Shown here: piece after piece, positions 14,410 to 21,375 of the stretch | How the letters are laid out: each line of letters opens with the position of its first letter | Position numbering within the stretch: the stretch's first letter is position 1 | NCBI GenBank assembly: GCA_027062285.1 | Contig: JAMOTL010000035.1 | Span: forward strand, 1 to 43,637 | Direction of reading: 5' to 3' | Length of the DNA stretch: 43,637 nucleotides | DNA from: Nautiliaceae bacterium | GTDB taxonomy: Bacteria; Campylobacterota; Campylobacteria; Campylobacterales; Nautiliaceae | Translations under genes and position numbers: made by a program | The notes under the pieces: generated by a model | Seen by the model: the letters and a program-made list of their open reading frames with translations, nothing else | Databases searched by the model: none | What the model was told of the DNA's origin: nothing

Positions 14410-15179
14410 ACTTACAGGTATTTAATGGGGAATTTGGAGCGATTAGAGTATTAAGAGATGAGGCAGGAGAGCCTTGGTTTGTATTAAATGAAGTTGCAAA
14501 AATCCTTGGAATAAAAAATATTACAGATTTAAAAAAAAGACTTAACCCAAAGGGGTTAGGTCAGACCGAACTCCTTACAAAAGGTGGAAAGCAGAAAGCT
14601 TATATAATCAATGAGCCGAATTTATTTAGGACTATTTTAAGAAGTGATAAGCCAGAGGCTAAAAGATTTGAAGATTGGCTGGTTGAGGAAGTATTACCGG
14701 CAATTAGAAAACACGGCTTATACGCCACAGATGATGTAATAGAAAAGACTTTAAATAATCCTGACTTTATGATTGAGATTTTACAAAAATTCAAAGAGGA
14801 AAAGCAAAAGAGAATAGAACTTCAGCAAGAACTCCAGCAAAACCAGCCTTATATAGTTTTTGCTAAGCAGGTAGAGACTTCCAAAACTTCTATTAAAATA
14901 AGAGAGTGGGCGAAAATCATAAGCAAGAGAGGCTATACAATAGGGCAGAACCGACTTTTTAAATGGTTAAGGGATAACGGCTATCTCATGATAAATAATG
15001 AGCCGTATCAGGTGTATATAGACAGGGGATATTTTGAAGTTAAAAGTAAGACAATTCATACACCTACAGGGGAAAAACAGGTTAAGACAACTTATATAAC
15101 TTCAAAAGGTCAGGTTGCGTTGACTGAAAAAATTATCGAGTTTTTAAAATCTAAGAAAGCGGCTTTACAAGCTGGATGA
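14406..15179 (+). CDS. BRO/KilAC phage antirepressor
   Basis: The N-terminal BRO-N domain (about residues 1-105) shows GAIRVLRDEAGEPWFVLNEVAKILGI and the closing EDWLVEEVLPAIRKHGLY. A coiled-coil linker follows (EEKQKRIELQQELQQ). The C-terminal KilAC/ANT domain has TSIKIREWAKIISKRGYTIGQNRLFKWLRDNGYLM and TTYITSKGQVALTEKI. This is the standard phage antirepressor, which lifts repression by a cI-type protein. A strong AAGGAGGGG precedes the ATG. Given the adjacent repressor without a protease motif, it is the likely inducer of the element. Confidence 0.93.
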   Translation: MNLQVFNGEFGAIRVLRDEAGEPWFVLNEVAKILGIKNITDLKKRLNPKGLGQTELLTKGGKQKAYIINEPNLFRTILRSDKPEAKRFEDWLVEEVLPAIRKHGLYATDDVIEKTLNNPDFMIEILQKFKEEKQKRIELQQELQQNQPYIVFAKQVETSKTSIKIREWAKIISKRGYTIGQNRLFKWLRDNGYLMINNEPYQVYIDRGYFEVKSKTIHTPTGEKQVKTTYITSKGQVALTEKIIEFLKSKKAALQAG

Positions 15180-15192
15180 GTAAGGATTATCA

Positions 15193-15360
15193 ATGAAAAA
15201 CGCTGAGGTAAAAATCTACAAATTAGACGACGGCTTATATCAGATAGAAGCAGGTAGAAAAGCTGTCGTATTAGCGGCTAAGAGCAGGTCTGAGGCAATA
15301 AAAAAGGCTTGCCGCTACCTGCCTATTGAGTGCAATAAAATCGCCTTACAGACCAAATAA
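15193..15360 (+). CDS. 55-residue hypothetical protein
   Basis: A short gene beginning MKNAEVKIYKLDDGLYQIEAG and ending ALQTK, with AAGGAT ahead of the ATG. The pattern beta-beta-alpha (VKIYKLDDGLYQIEAGRKAVVLAAKSRSEAIKKA split across strands and a helix) resembles small modified DNA-mimic or regulatory domains. It sits 13 bp after the antirepressor gene and 24 bp before the replication gene, in the same operon. No family is recognised. Confidence 0.6.
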   Translation: MKNAEVKIYKLDDGLYQIEAGRKAVVLAAKSRSEAIKKACRYLPIECNKIALQTK

Positions 15361-15384
15361 CAACCTCATCAAAAAGGGAAATTA

Positions 15385-16635
15385 ATGAGAGAGTTTATAA
15401 CGATAAGGCAAAAAGCCTTTTATGAGTTTCTAAGTGATTATAACAAAGATAAGCCAAAAGAGCAACAGATATGGCTGGATTTAAAAGATATAGCTATATT
15501 TGAGTATATAGCTCAGTTATGCACCACAGAACACGAAAAGATTAAGCAAAGCCGAATAATCATTGACGATACGGAATACACTCATATAGCTTACAAAAAG
15601 ATTATTGAGGATAATCCGCTTTTGTATATTAAAGCAAAAAACAAAGCTCAAGTATTGGGTAATAAGATAAATAAGTTAGTAAAAATTGGTTTACTAAATA
15701 AATATTTTTCTCAAGAAAAAGGCAGTAAAACATACTATACCTTATCACTAAAAGGTTATACCCTTATCACTGAAAAGTTAGAGGGGGTATCATCAAAAAG
15801 TGATAGGGGGTATCATTCAGAAATGAGAGGGGGTATCACTGAAAAGTTAGACAATAGTAAGTATAATATAGATAGTTATAATAGTAAGAATAAAATAGAA
15901 AGATTTAAATATATATACGCAAATCTCTCTTTTTTTGAAAAAAAACTTCTTATTCTCTTAGGGAACTTACAAAAACATTTTGAAACTTACAATCTAAAAG
16001 TTAACACCTATAAGAAACATTTAGAAATATTTAGGGGATTATCATCTAAGTATGAAGAACAAGACCTCATAACAGCTATATATGCAAGAGCCATTAAGGC
16101 AATAAAAGAGACAAGCGGTAGTCAGTTAAAGACAATAGCAAATCCTAACTTCCTAAAAGCAAGTATGGAGGATTTACTATTAGAGGCTAAGGAGTTCATG
16201 GAATATGAAGAGTTAGATGAGGATAGTATTGAGACTGAATTTTATTTTATGGCTGATGTTGGAACATATCTGAACTTTTATGGTGAAATAGACAGGTATT
16301 CAGGAGAGTTTATAGATAAAGCTGGTGATACAAAGAACATCGAAACATTAGAGGAAGATGTCTTCTTAATGAGAGAGTATTTAAAGCAGTCCGGAATTGA
16401 AATAGCAAGCAATATTAAATCGTTTCTATTAGGTAATGCTATTGAAAATGTAAAATATGACCTCATAATAGCTAAACGATTTTACATTCTTAATAATGAA
16501 AATTACAAAGATTATCTATATATTTTTGAGGATATAGATAAGATGTTAGAGTTTTTTAATAAGAAATTTTCAGTAAAAGAAATAAATTACGAAGAATTAA
16601 AGCAGCAATTAATGGAAAAAGTCTCAATCAAATAA
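15385..16635 (+). CDS. Replication initiator-like protein with embedded origin
   Basis: The 416-residue protein has an N-terminal winged-helix region (about residues 1-125, WLDLKDIAIFEYIAQLC.. to GLLNKYFSQEKGSKTYYTLS) like phage and plasmid replication proteins. A low-complexity linker follows (about 125-170, rich in S, K, G and N), then a helical C-terminal half. The linker DNA carries a 23-bp repeat array and an AT-rich tract. The design parallels lambda O, where the initiator gene contains its own origin. AAGGGA precedes the ATG. The sequence family is not recognised, so the call rests on architecture and the iterons. Confidence 0.65.
   Translation: MREFITIRQKAFYEFLSDYNKDKPKEQQIWLDLKDIAIFEYIAQLCTTEHEKIKQSRIIIDDTEYTHIAYKKIIEDNPLLYIKAKNKAQVLGNKINKLVKIGLLNKYFSQEKGSKTYYTLSLKGYTLITEKLEGVSSKSDRGYHSEMRGGITEKLDNSKYNIDSYNSKNKIERFKYIYANLSFFEKKLLILLGNLQKHFETYNLKVNTYKKHLEIFRGLSSKYEEQDLITAIYARAIKAIKETSGSQLKTIANPNFLKASMEDLLLEAKEFMEYEELDEDSIETEFYFMADVGTYLNFYGEIDRYSGEFIDKAGDTKNIETLEEDVFLMREYLKQSGIEIASNIKSFLLGNAIENVKYDLIIAKRFYILNNENYKDYLYIFEDIDKMLEFFNKKFSVKEINYEELKQQLMEKVSIK
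15732..15924 (+). other. Iteron array with AT-rich tract: candidate replication origin
   Basis: Five units of 23 bp begin at 15732, 15755, 15778, 15801 and 15824. Their 3' halves share TATCAxTxAAAAG-like sequence and the last three also share AGRGGGGGTATCA. The period is not a multiple of 3, so the repeats fall in different reading frames, showing selection at DNA level. About 80 bp of very AT-rich sequence (15847-15924) follows directly, as a strand-opening element would. Confidence 0.72.
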
Positions 16636-16740
16636 AACACTCTCAAATTGCCCTCTCACAGCCTCTACAATCAACGAAAATGGATTTTGGGTATGGTAAT
16701 GAGGTGTAGAGATGCTTATAATAGCTTTTTTCAATTGTGA

Positions 16741-16746
16741 TATAAT
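16741..16746 (+). promoter_or_regulatory. Probable -10 box for the small membrane protein
   Basis: TATAAT in the context GTGATATAATGAG, 28 bp before the ATG at 16775. It resembles the toxin-antitoxin promoters (GTGATATAATAAA), hinting at shared control within the element. Confidence 0.5.
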
Positions 16747-16774
16747 GAGTTATGATTATTTTAAGGCTGGATAA

Positions 16775-16966
16775 ATGAAAGATATTATTTTAATGTGGAA
16801 AATAGCAAGGTTTTTCATTGCTTTAACAATAGCGGTCATAAGCTGGGTGATATTGAATATTGTTTTAGCTTTTTTCATTAAAAGCGACATTGTGATTTTA
16901 ACCATCTCAACTTCTTTTATTTTACTTACGCTTTATCTCTATACCAAGGAACTTATAAGAGAATAA
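16775..16966 (+). CDS. Small two-span membrane protein
   Basis: The 63-residue protein has two hydrophobic segments, about residues 11-34 (FFIALTIAVISWVILNIVLAFF) and 39-57, separated by a short KSD turn. It has its own promoter-like sequence and AAGG ahead of the ATG. No family is recognised. Small membrane proteins at this position in satellites or prophages may be toxins, holin-like or superinfection-exclusion factors; this is speculation. Confidence 0.55.
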   Translation: MKDIILMWKIARFFIALTIAVISWVILNIVLAFFIKSDIVILTISTSFILLTLYLYTKELIRE

Positions 16967-16994
16967 GCGGGTCCTGCTTAGAGAGAATTTTGTC

Positions 16995-17275
16995 TGCGGG
17001 CACTTTCGACCGCAAAATTTACTCACACAATACGATTTTTTTAGGTTTACATATTTACACAATGATTTTTGAAACTTCTTTTTAAAAGCAAGTAATATCG
17101 GTGGGGTTTAAGCATTTTTTTAAAAATTATTGTGTAACATTATTGAAACTTTTAGGCTTACTTCAAGGAATGATTTTATAGAGGTTACATTATATACCGG
17201 TTTTCCATTCTTTGAATATTTGAAGTAAAAATTTTCGTTATGAGTGTATGAAATTTGGAGTCGCGAGTGCCCGCA
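16995..17275. repeat. Nested inverted-repeat region, non-coding
   Basis: Perfect 10-bp ends TGCGGGCACT (16995-17004) and AGTGCCCGCA (17266-17275) extend imperfectly to about 25 bp. Inside lie ACACAATGATTTTT (17057-17070) against AAAAATTATTGTGT (17122-17135), and TTACTTCAA against TTGAAGTAA with a GGAATG/CATTC pair around 17158-17230. The whole 280 bp could fold into several stems. It may be a MITE-like insertion or a structured RNA or DNA site. No gene is seen between 16967 and 18139. Confidence 0.6.
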
Positions 17276-17291
17276 AATGAAATTCAAGCAA

Positions 17292-17334
17292 AAAAGGACC
17301 CAACAGGGACATTAAAAAGTCAGCGGGTCCTTTT
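17292..17334. terminator. Stem-loop, possible terminator
   Basis: AAAAGGACCC (17292-17301) pairs perfectly with GGGTCCTTTT (17325-17334) around a 23-base loop. It could end transcription in either direction. The right arm sits in AGCGGGTCCT, which also occurs at about 16968, so recombination history is another reading. Confidence 0.45.
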
Positions 17335-17385
17335 AGGTGAAAATCGCCTGCGGTGGTCGCCAACCCCAGTTTTCACACACACAAA

Positions 17386-17602
17386 GTTAACTAAAAAGTG
17401 GTTAACATTCTTGACAAAATGCTTAATATCCCCGAAATATAGGGATTTTTAAAGAGGTAACCGATGTCAACCAGTTAACTATCGGTTGACAAATTTAGTT
17501 AACTTTTTCTTATAAGCTCACCGAAATTTAGGGCTTTTGAGAGAGTTAACCAAAAAGTTAACCACTTGACAAAAAGTTAACCAGCAGAGTTAACCAGTTA
17601 AC
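17386..17602. repeat. GTTAAC repeat array
   Basis: Nine exact GTTAAC palindromes start at 17386, 17401, 17474, 17498, 17545, 17557, 17576, 17589 and 17597, plus a GGTAAC variant at 17456. Several extend to AGTTAACC. A larger dyad, TGTCAACC...GGTTGACA, encloses the copy at 17474, and a degenerate 40-bp unit (CCGAAATWTAGGG.TTTT..AGAG) is duplicated at about 17430 and 17520. This is a probable protein-binding array such as a centromere, replication or packaging site. Confidence 0.75.
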
Positions 17603-17887
17603 TTTTGAGAGAGGGTGGGTTAAAAATTATTTACCCTACATATTAGCAATCGGACGCCCAACACTGAAAAAACAAAAACCGCTTTTAAGGTAGAGGGGGT
17701 ATCCTGCTTACCGACCCCTTGCTAAGCCCCTGCCTAAGCCCAGCAATACAACACCCGTATACTGATTATTAATTCCCTTTTAATAGGCATAATTCAAGCT
17801 ATAAGTGAAAAAAAGCAATACAAATTCCCAGCTTTTGCCTGTAAAAGTGAACGGGTTATCAGAAAAAATCAACAGGATTTTTGAAAA

Positions 17888-17970
17888 GGAAACAAAAGGA
17901 AACACGACTTTTAAAGTTTCCAAAGGTTTCCATTAAAGAATAAACTAAACACTGCTAAACAAAACTAAAC
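17888..17970. repeat. GGAAAC/GTTTCC dyad and 10-bp-phased CTAAAC repeats
   Basis: GGAAAC at 17888 and 17898 faces GTTTCC at 17916 and 17926, forming a dyad with 10-bp spacing inside each arm. Downstream, CTAAAC occurs at 17945, 17955 and 17965, exactly 10 bp apart. One-helical-turn spacing suggests co-operative protein binding on one DNA face. Confidence 0.6.
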
Positions 17971-18072
17971 GGATTTTGATTTTTTTTTAGAGAAAATATA
18001 TTTTGTTAACTAAATTTTATTCTTCTTGAAGAAGATATTTAGAAGTTAAATTTTGAGAAAATTGCTTACTAA

Positions 18073-18092
18073 GGGACACCCAAGGGGACACC
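18073..18092 (+). other. Candidate arm-type sites, right end of the tRNA-Met element
   Basis: GGGACACCC (18073-18081) and GGGGACACC (18084-18092) repeat the motif pair found at 8877-8898 in the left end. They lie 45 bp inside the right att core. Confidence 0.65.
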
Positions 18093-18136
18093 TCATCAAT
18101 TTTTAAGCTATCAAAACATCGATTTTATGGGAGTTT

Positions 18137-18165
18137 TAATGGTAGTGAGGGGGAGACTTGAACTC
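18137..18165. repeat. Attachment site, tRNA-Met end (right att)
   Basis: 29 bp identical to 8732-8760; 26 of them are the 3' end of tRNA-Met including CCA. The tRNA is complete on this side. Confidence 0.94.
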
Positions 18166-18216
18166 CCGACCTCCGGCTTATGAGACCGGCGCTCTAGCCA
18201 GCTGAGCTACCCCACC
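18140..18216 (-). tRNA. tRNA-Met (anticodon CAT)
   Basis: Read on the minus strand, the acceptor GGTGGGG pairs with CCTCACT (two G-U pairs) before A-CCA. The D arm begins TAGCTCAG. The anticodon stem CCGGT/GCCGG encloses CTCATAA, anticodon CAT, and the T arm is GGGAG-TTCAAGT-CTCCC. The first base pair is G-U, not the C-A mismatch of initiator tRNA, so it is an elongator Met tRNA or, less likely, an Ile2 tRNA whose C is modified to lysidine. It is the integration site of the second element. Confidence 0.93.
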
Positions 18217-18231
18217 GCTGTGTGGATTGAA

Positions 18232-18260
18232 ATGATAATAAAAAATATGTTTTATGTCAA
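18232..18260 (-). promoter_or_regulatory. Promoter of tRNA-Met
   Basis: On the minus strand TTGACA (18255-18260), a 17-bp spacer and TATCAT (18232-18237) lie just upstream of the tRNA 5' end, so the tRNA keeps its own promoter outside the element. Confidence 0.75.
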
Positions 18261-18378
18261 GAGTTGTTGAGCGATATGTTACAAAGTGTAACATATTTTC
18301 TCATAAATTTGCCTAAAAAGAATAATAAATTGGGAAAATGTTATAATAAATATTAAATGAAAATTAAAAGGAGAACAA

Positions 18379-19371
18379 ATGAAATTATTAAAAAGTGCTT
18401 TAAGTTTAGCATTGCTTGCGAGTTTGGGGTTTGCGGCTGATTATGTGATTAAATTTTCTCATGTAGTGTCACCTAATACACCAAAAGGAAAAGCGGCCGA
18501 TTATTTTGCCAAAAGAGTGGAAGAACTCTCTCATGGAAAAATTAAAGTAAAAGTTTATCCTAACGCACAGCTTGGGAAAGATAAGGTGATATTAAAAAAA
18601 TTAAAGTTTAATACCGTTCAAATGGCAGCTCCTACTTTTTCTAAATTTACGGGTCTTGTGCCACAGCTGGGATTATTTGATCTTCCGTTTTTACTAAAAA
18701 ATGAACAACATCTTCATAAGGTTCTTGACGGGGAAGTAGGAGAGAAACTAAAAGATATGGTTACGAAAAAAGGATATGTTGCACTTGCGTATTGGGATAA
18801 CGGATTTAAACAGTTAACTGATAATAAAAGACCTTTAATTAAACCTGAAGATTGTAAAGGGTTAAAATTCAGAGTTATGAGTTCAAAAGTTCTTATTGAA
18901 CAGTTTAAGGCTCTTGGAGCTATTCCTGTAGTACTTCCGTTTAGCGAAGTGTATTCGGCTCTTCAGCAAGGAGTTGTTGACGGACAAGAAAATACGATTT
19001 CAAATATTTATACGAAAAAATTTTATGAGGTTCAAAGATATATGACTATGACAAATCATGGATATCTCGGATATTTGGTAGTTATGAGTAAAAAATTTTG
19101 GAACAGACTTCCTAATGATATGAAAAAAGTTATACTTCAAGCTATGAAAGAAGCGACTGAAAAAGAGAGAGTTTGGGCAAAAGAGCTAAACAACGATCAG
19201 TTAAACAAAATTAAAGAATACGCACAAAAAACAGGAAAACTTGAAATTGATTATCTAACTCCTCAGCAAAGACTTCTATGGGAGAAAAAACTAAGAAGTA
19301 TTTATCCTAAATTCTACGATACAATCGGAAAAGATTTAATTCAAGCTGCTATTAAAGAGGGAGAAGAATAA
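18379..19371 (+). CDS. dctP: TRAP transporter substrate-binding protein
   Basis: The 330-residue periplasmic protein has a signal peptide (MKLLKSALSLALLASLGFA) followed by DYVIKFSHVVSPNTPKGKAADYFAKRVEELS, the standard DctP opening. FRVMSSKVLIEQFKALGAIPVVLPFSEVYSALQQGVVDGQENTISN-type sequence (split here; about residues 175-220) includes the arginine that binds the substrate carboxylate and the conserved VDGQEN. Close to DctP for C4-dicarboxylates such as fumarate, malate and succinate. A TATAAT box at 18342-18347 and AAAGGAG precede it. It heads a dctPQM operon; the hairpin after it may set a higher level for this subunit. Confidence 0.92.
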   Translation: MKLLKSALSLALLASLGFAADYVIKFSHVVSPNTPKGKAADYFAKRVEELSHGKIKVKVYPNAQLGKDKVILKKLKFNTVQMAAPTFSKFTGLVPQLGLFDLPFLLKNEQHLHKVLDGEVGEKLKDMVTKKGYVALAYWDNGFKQLTDNKRPLIKPEDCKGLKFRVMSSKVLIEQFKALGAIPVVLPFSEVYSALQQGVVDGQENTISNIYTKKFYEVQRYMTMTNHGYLGYLVVMSKKFWNRLPNDMKKVILQAMKEATEKERVWAKELNNDQLNKIKEYAQKTGKLEIDYLTPQQRLLWEKKLRSIYPKFYDTIGKDLIQAAIKEGEE

Positions 19372-19378
19372 AACTTCT

Positions 19379-19396
19379 GGGGAGTTTTCCCCTTTT
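19379..19396 (+). terminator. Intercistronic hairpin between dctP and dctQ
   Basis: GGGGA (19379-19383) and TCCCC (19388-19392) form a short stem with a GTTT loop, followed by TTTT. As a weak attenuator or RNA end-stabiliser it could give more binding protein than membrane subunits. Confidence 0.5.
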
Positions 19397-19409
19397 AAAG
19401 GAAAAAATC

Positions 19410-19970
19410 TTGTTAAAGATATTCGAAAAGATAATAATCTCTGTAACTGTATTTCTGACTTCTTTTTTAATTGCTTCAGGGGTTCTTTTAGCTTTTGTAA
19501 ATGTTGTTGCCAGGTTTGTGTTTCATGAAGGAATAGACTGGGCGTTTGAGCTGACAAGCTATCTTTTTATTTGGTCTGCCATGTTTGGGGCGGCTTATCT
19601 TTTTAGAGTTGGCGGACATATTAAGGTTACGATTTTAGTGGATTTACTGCCGCCAAAAGCTGCAAAGTTTGTAATACTTTTAGCTGATATTATTACGCTT
19701 TTTTATATAGTTTTAGTAGGATATTTCGGATATCTTTTTATATTTGACCCTGATTATGGGGTATTTGCAAGCGGTGAAGTGAGTGTAGATTTGAATATTC
19801 CGATGTGGTATGTTTATACTATAATTCCTATTAGTATGATAATTGCCGCTATTTTAATGAATTATAAAATTATTGAAGATGTAAAAACTCCGGCTGATGA
19901 AATAGCGAGTAAGAGTGAGAGTGAAATGATTATAGAGGAAGTAAAAGAAAATTTAGGAGAAATCAAGTGA
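19410..19970 (+). CDS. dctQ: TRAP transporter small membrane subunit
   Basis: The 186-residue protein has four membrane spans (about residues 8-33, 46-68, 87-108 and 127-150), normal for DctQ, and the conserved RFVFHEGIDWAFELTSYLFIW region. It bridges the binding protein and the large permease in sodium-driven C4-dicarboxylate uptake. The start is TTG at 19410, with AAAGG eight bases before; no other start keeps the first span. The C-terminal tail is unusually long and acidic (about residues 158-186). It overlaps dctM by 4 bp. Confidence 0.88.
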   Translation: MLKIFEKIIISVTVFLTSFLIASGVLLAFVNVVARFVFHEGIDWAFELTSYLFIWSAMFGAAYLFRVGGHIKVTILVDLLPPKAAKFVILLADIITLFYIVLVGYFGYLFIFDPDYGVFASGEVSVDLNIPMWYVYTIIPISMIIAAILMNYKIIEDVKTPADEIASKSESEMIIEEVKENLGEIK

Positions 19971-21250
19971 TAGTAGCAACACTTTTCGGGCTTTTTTTTC
20001 TTTTTTTACTTTTAAGCGTGCCTGTTGCCGTTTCTCTTGGACTCTCTACAATGATTACTGCTTATATTTTTGAAGGAAAAGATTTACTTATAGATTTAGC
20101 AAGCAATCTTTTTACGCAGCTAGATAAATATGCGTTAATGGCTATTCCAATGTTTATTTTAGCGGGGAATCTTCTAAGTAAAGGCGGAAGCGCTAAAAGA
20201 ATAATTGAGTTCGCAAAAGCTTTTGTCGGACATCTTCCGGGAGGTCTTCCGATTGCGGCTATTTTTGCGAGTATTATTTTTGCGGCTGTTTCAGGAAGTT
20301 CGCCTGCCACCGTGGCGGCAATCGGGTCTATTATGTTTGGGGCCATTATGGCTGCCGGATATCCTAAGACATATGCGATAGGTACTATTACGACTGCGGG
20401 TAGTTTAGGTATTTTAATACCTCCTAGTATTGTTATGATTATTTACGGAGTTACGGCCGAACAAAGTATAGGTAAGCTTTTTATGGCGGGAATAATTCCA
20501 GGACTTCTTATAGGGTTTATGCTTATAGCTGTTACGTATGTGGGAGCATTAAGACTTGGATTCAAAAAGACAAAACCCGCTTCCTGGAAGGAAAGATGGC
20601 AGAAGTTTAAGGAGTCTTTCTGGGCTTTAATGACTATTGTAATTATCATCGGTGGGATTTACGGAGGTATTTTTACTCCTACTGAAGCTGCGGCTGTAAG
20701 TGCGATTTGGGCGTTATTCGTATCTTTATTTATTTATAGGGATATTAAAATCACCGAGCTTGGGGATGTTTTTTTTGAAAGCGCTAAAACCAGTGCGATG
20801 ATTTTATTTATTATCGCAAACGCATCCATGTTTGCTTATTTTCTAACCCTTGAAAATGTTCCTCAGATGCTTACCGATTTTGTCGTAAATATGCACTTAA
20901 ACAAAGTAATGTTTTTAATAGCGGTAAATATTATTTTGCTAATAGCCGGGAATTTTATGGAACCAAGCTCCATTATTATGATTATGGTGCCTTTACTTTT
21001 ACCTGTTGCTACGATGCTAGGAATCGATCCTATTCATTTCGGAGTTATTATTACTATTAATATGGAACTTGGAATGCTAACTCCTCCTGTTGGGCTTAAT
21101 CTTTTCGTAGCCAGCGGAATAACGGGTGAGCCTATAAAAGAAGTTGTCAAATCGGTACTTCCTTGGTTTTTGGTGCTTTTAGTCGGTTTGTTACTGATTA
21201 CGTATATTCCTGAAATTTCATTATGGCTTCCAAATACAATGATGAAATAA
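19967..21250 (+). CDS. dctM: TRAP transporter large permease subunit
   Basis: The 427-residue, highly hydrophobic protein has about 11-12 spans. Family motifs include PVAVSLGLSTM, the LMAIPMFILAGNLLSKGG scoop region, VSGSSPATVAAIGSIM and GTITTAGSLGILIPPSI. It is the ion-coupled channel of the TRAP system. The start is GTG inside the dctQ stop (GTGA). Length and motif order are standard. Confidence 0.93.
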   Translation: MIVATLFGLFFLFLLLSVPVAVSLGLSTMITAYIFEGKDLLIDLASNLFTQLDKYALMAIPMFILAGNLLSKGGSAKRIIEFAKAFVGHLPGGLPIAAIFASIIFAAVSGSSPATVAAIGSIMFGAIMAAGYPKTYAIGTITTAGSLGILIPPSIVMIIYGVTAEQSIGKLFMAGIIPGLLIGFMLIAVTYVGALRLGFKKTKPASWKERWQKFKESFWALMTIVIIIGGIYGGIFTPTEAAAVSAIWALFVSLFIYRDIKITELGDVFFESAKTSAMILFIIANASMFAYFLTLENVPQMLTDFVVNMHLNKVMFLIAVNIILLIAGNFMEPSSIIMIMVPLLLPVATMLGIDPIHFGVIITINMELGMLTPPVGLNLFVASGITGEPIKEVVKSVLPWFLVLLVGLLLITYIPEISLWLPNTMMK

Positions 21251-21308
21251 TATTCAAAAAACTTTAGTAATTGGCACTAAAAAAACTTTAAAAAAAATAT
21301 AAACTTTC

Positions 21309-21337
21309 TTGACTTCTTTTCGCTTTTATTATATAAT
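21309..21337 (+). promoter_or_regulatory. groESL promoter
   Basis: TTGACT (21309-21314), a 17-bp spacer and TATAAT (21332-21337): a near-consensus vegetative promoter 38 bp before groES. No full CIRCE inverted repeat is seen; a TTGGCACTAAA sequence at about 21274 resembles only half of one. Confidence 0.8.
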
Positions 21338-21375
21338 TTCAGCAGTTAAACCAATTTTATAAAAAGGAGGCGGGA

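Larger units (their letters stand above)
8732..18165. mobile_element. Integrated phage-satellite-like element in tRNA-Met (about 9.4 kb)
   Basis: Bounded by 29-bp direct repeats, one of which is the 3' end of intact tRNA-Met. It encodes an integrase, two toxin-antitoxin modules, a divergent repressor/excisionase switch, small unknown genes, a BRO-type antirepressor, a replication initiator with an embedded iteron origin, and a 1.17 kb repeat-rich non-coding end. It has no visible structural, terminase, lysis, relaxase or secretion genes. The order integrase, repressor, excisionase, small genes, replication gene and origin resembles phage-inducible chromosomal islands; a plasmid-like integrative element is the alternative. 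Confidence 0.88.

Noticed and set aside
17255-17452. 65-codon open frame in the non-coding element end
   Set aside because: It starts at TTG without a ribosome binding site and runs through an inverted-repeat arm, a stem-loop and the GTTAAC array; composition is not protein-like.
21274-21285. CIRCE element for HrcA control of groESL
   Set aside because: Only a half-like TTGGCACTAAA is present; the facing inverted half is missing.
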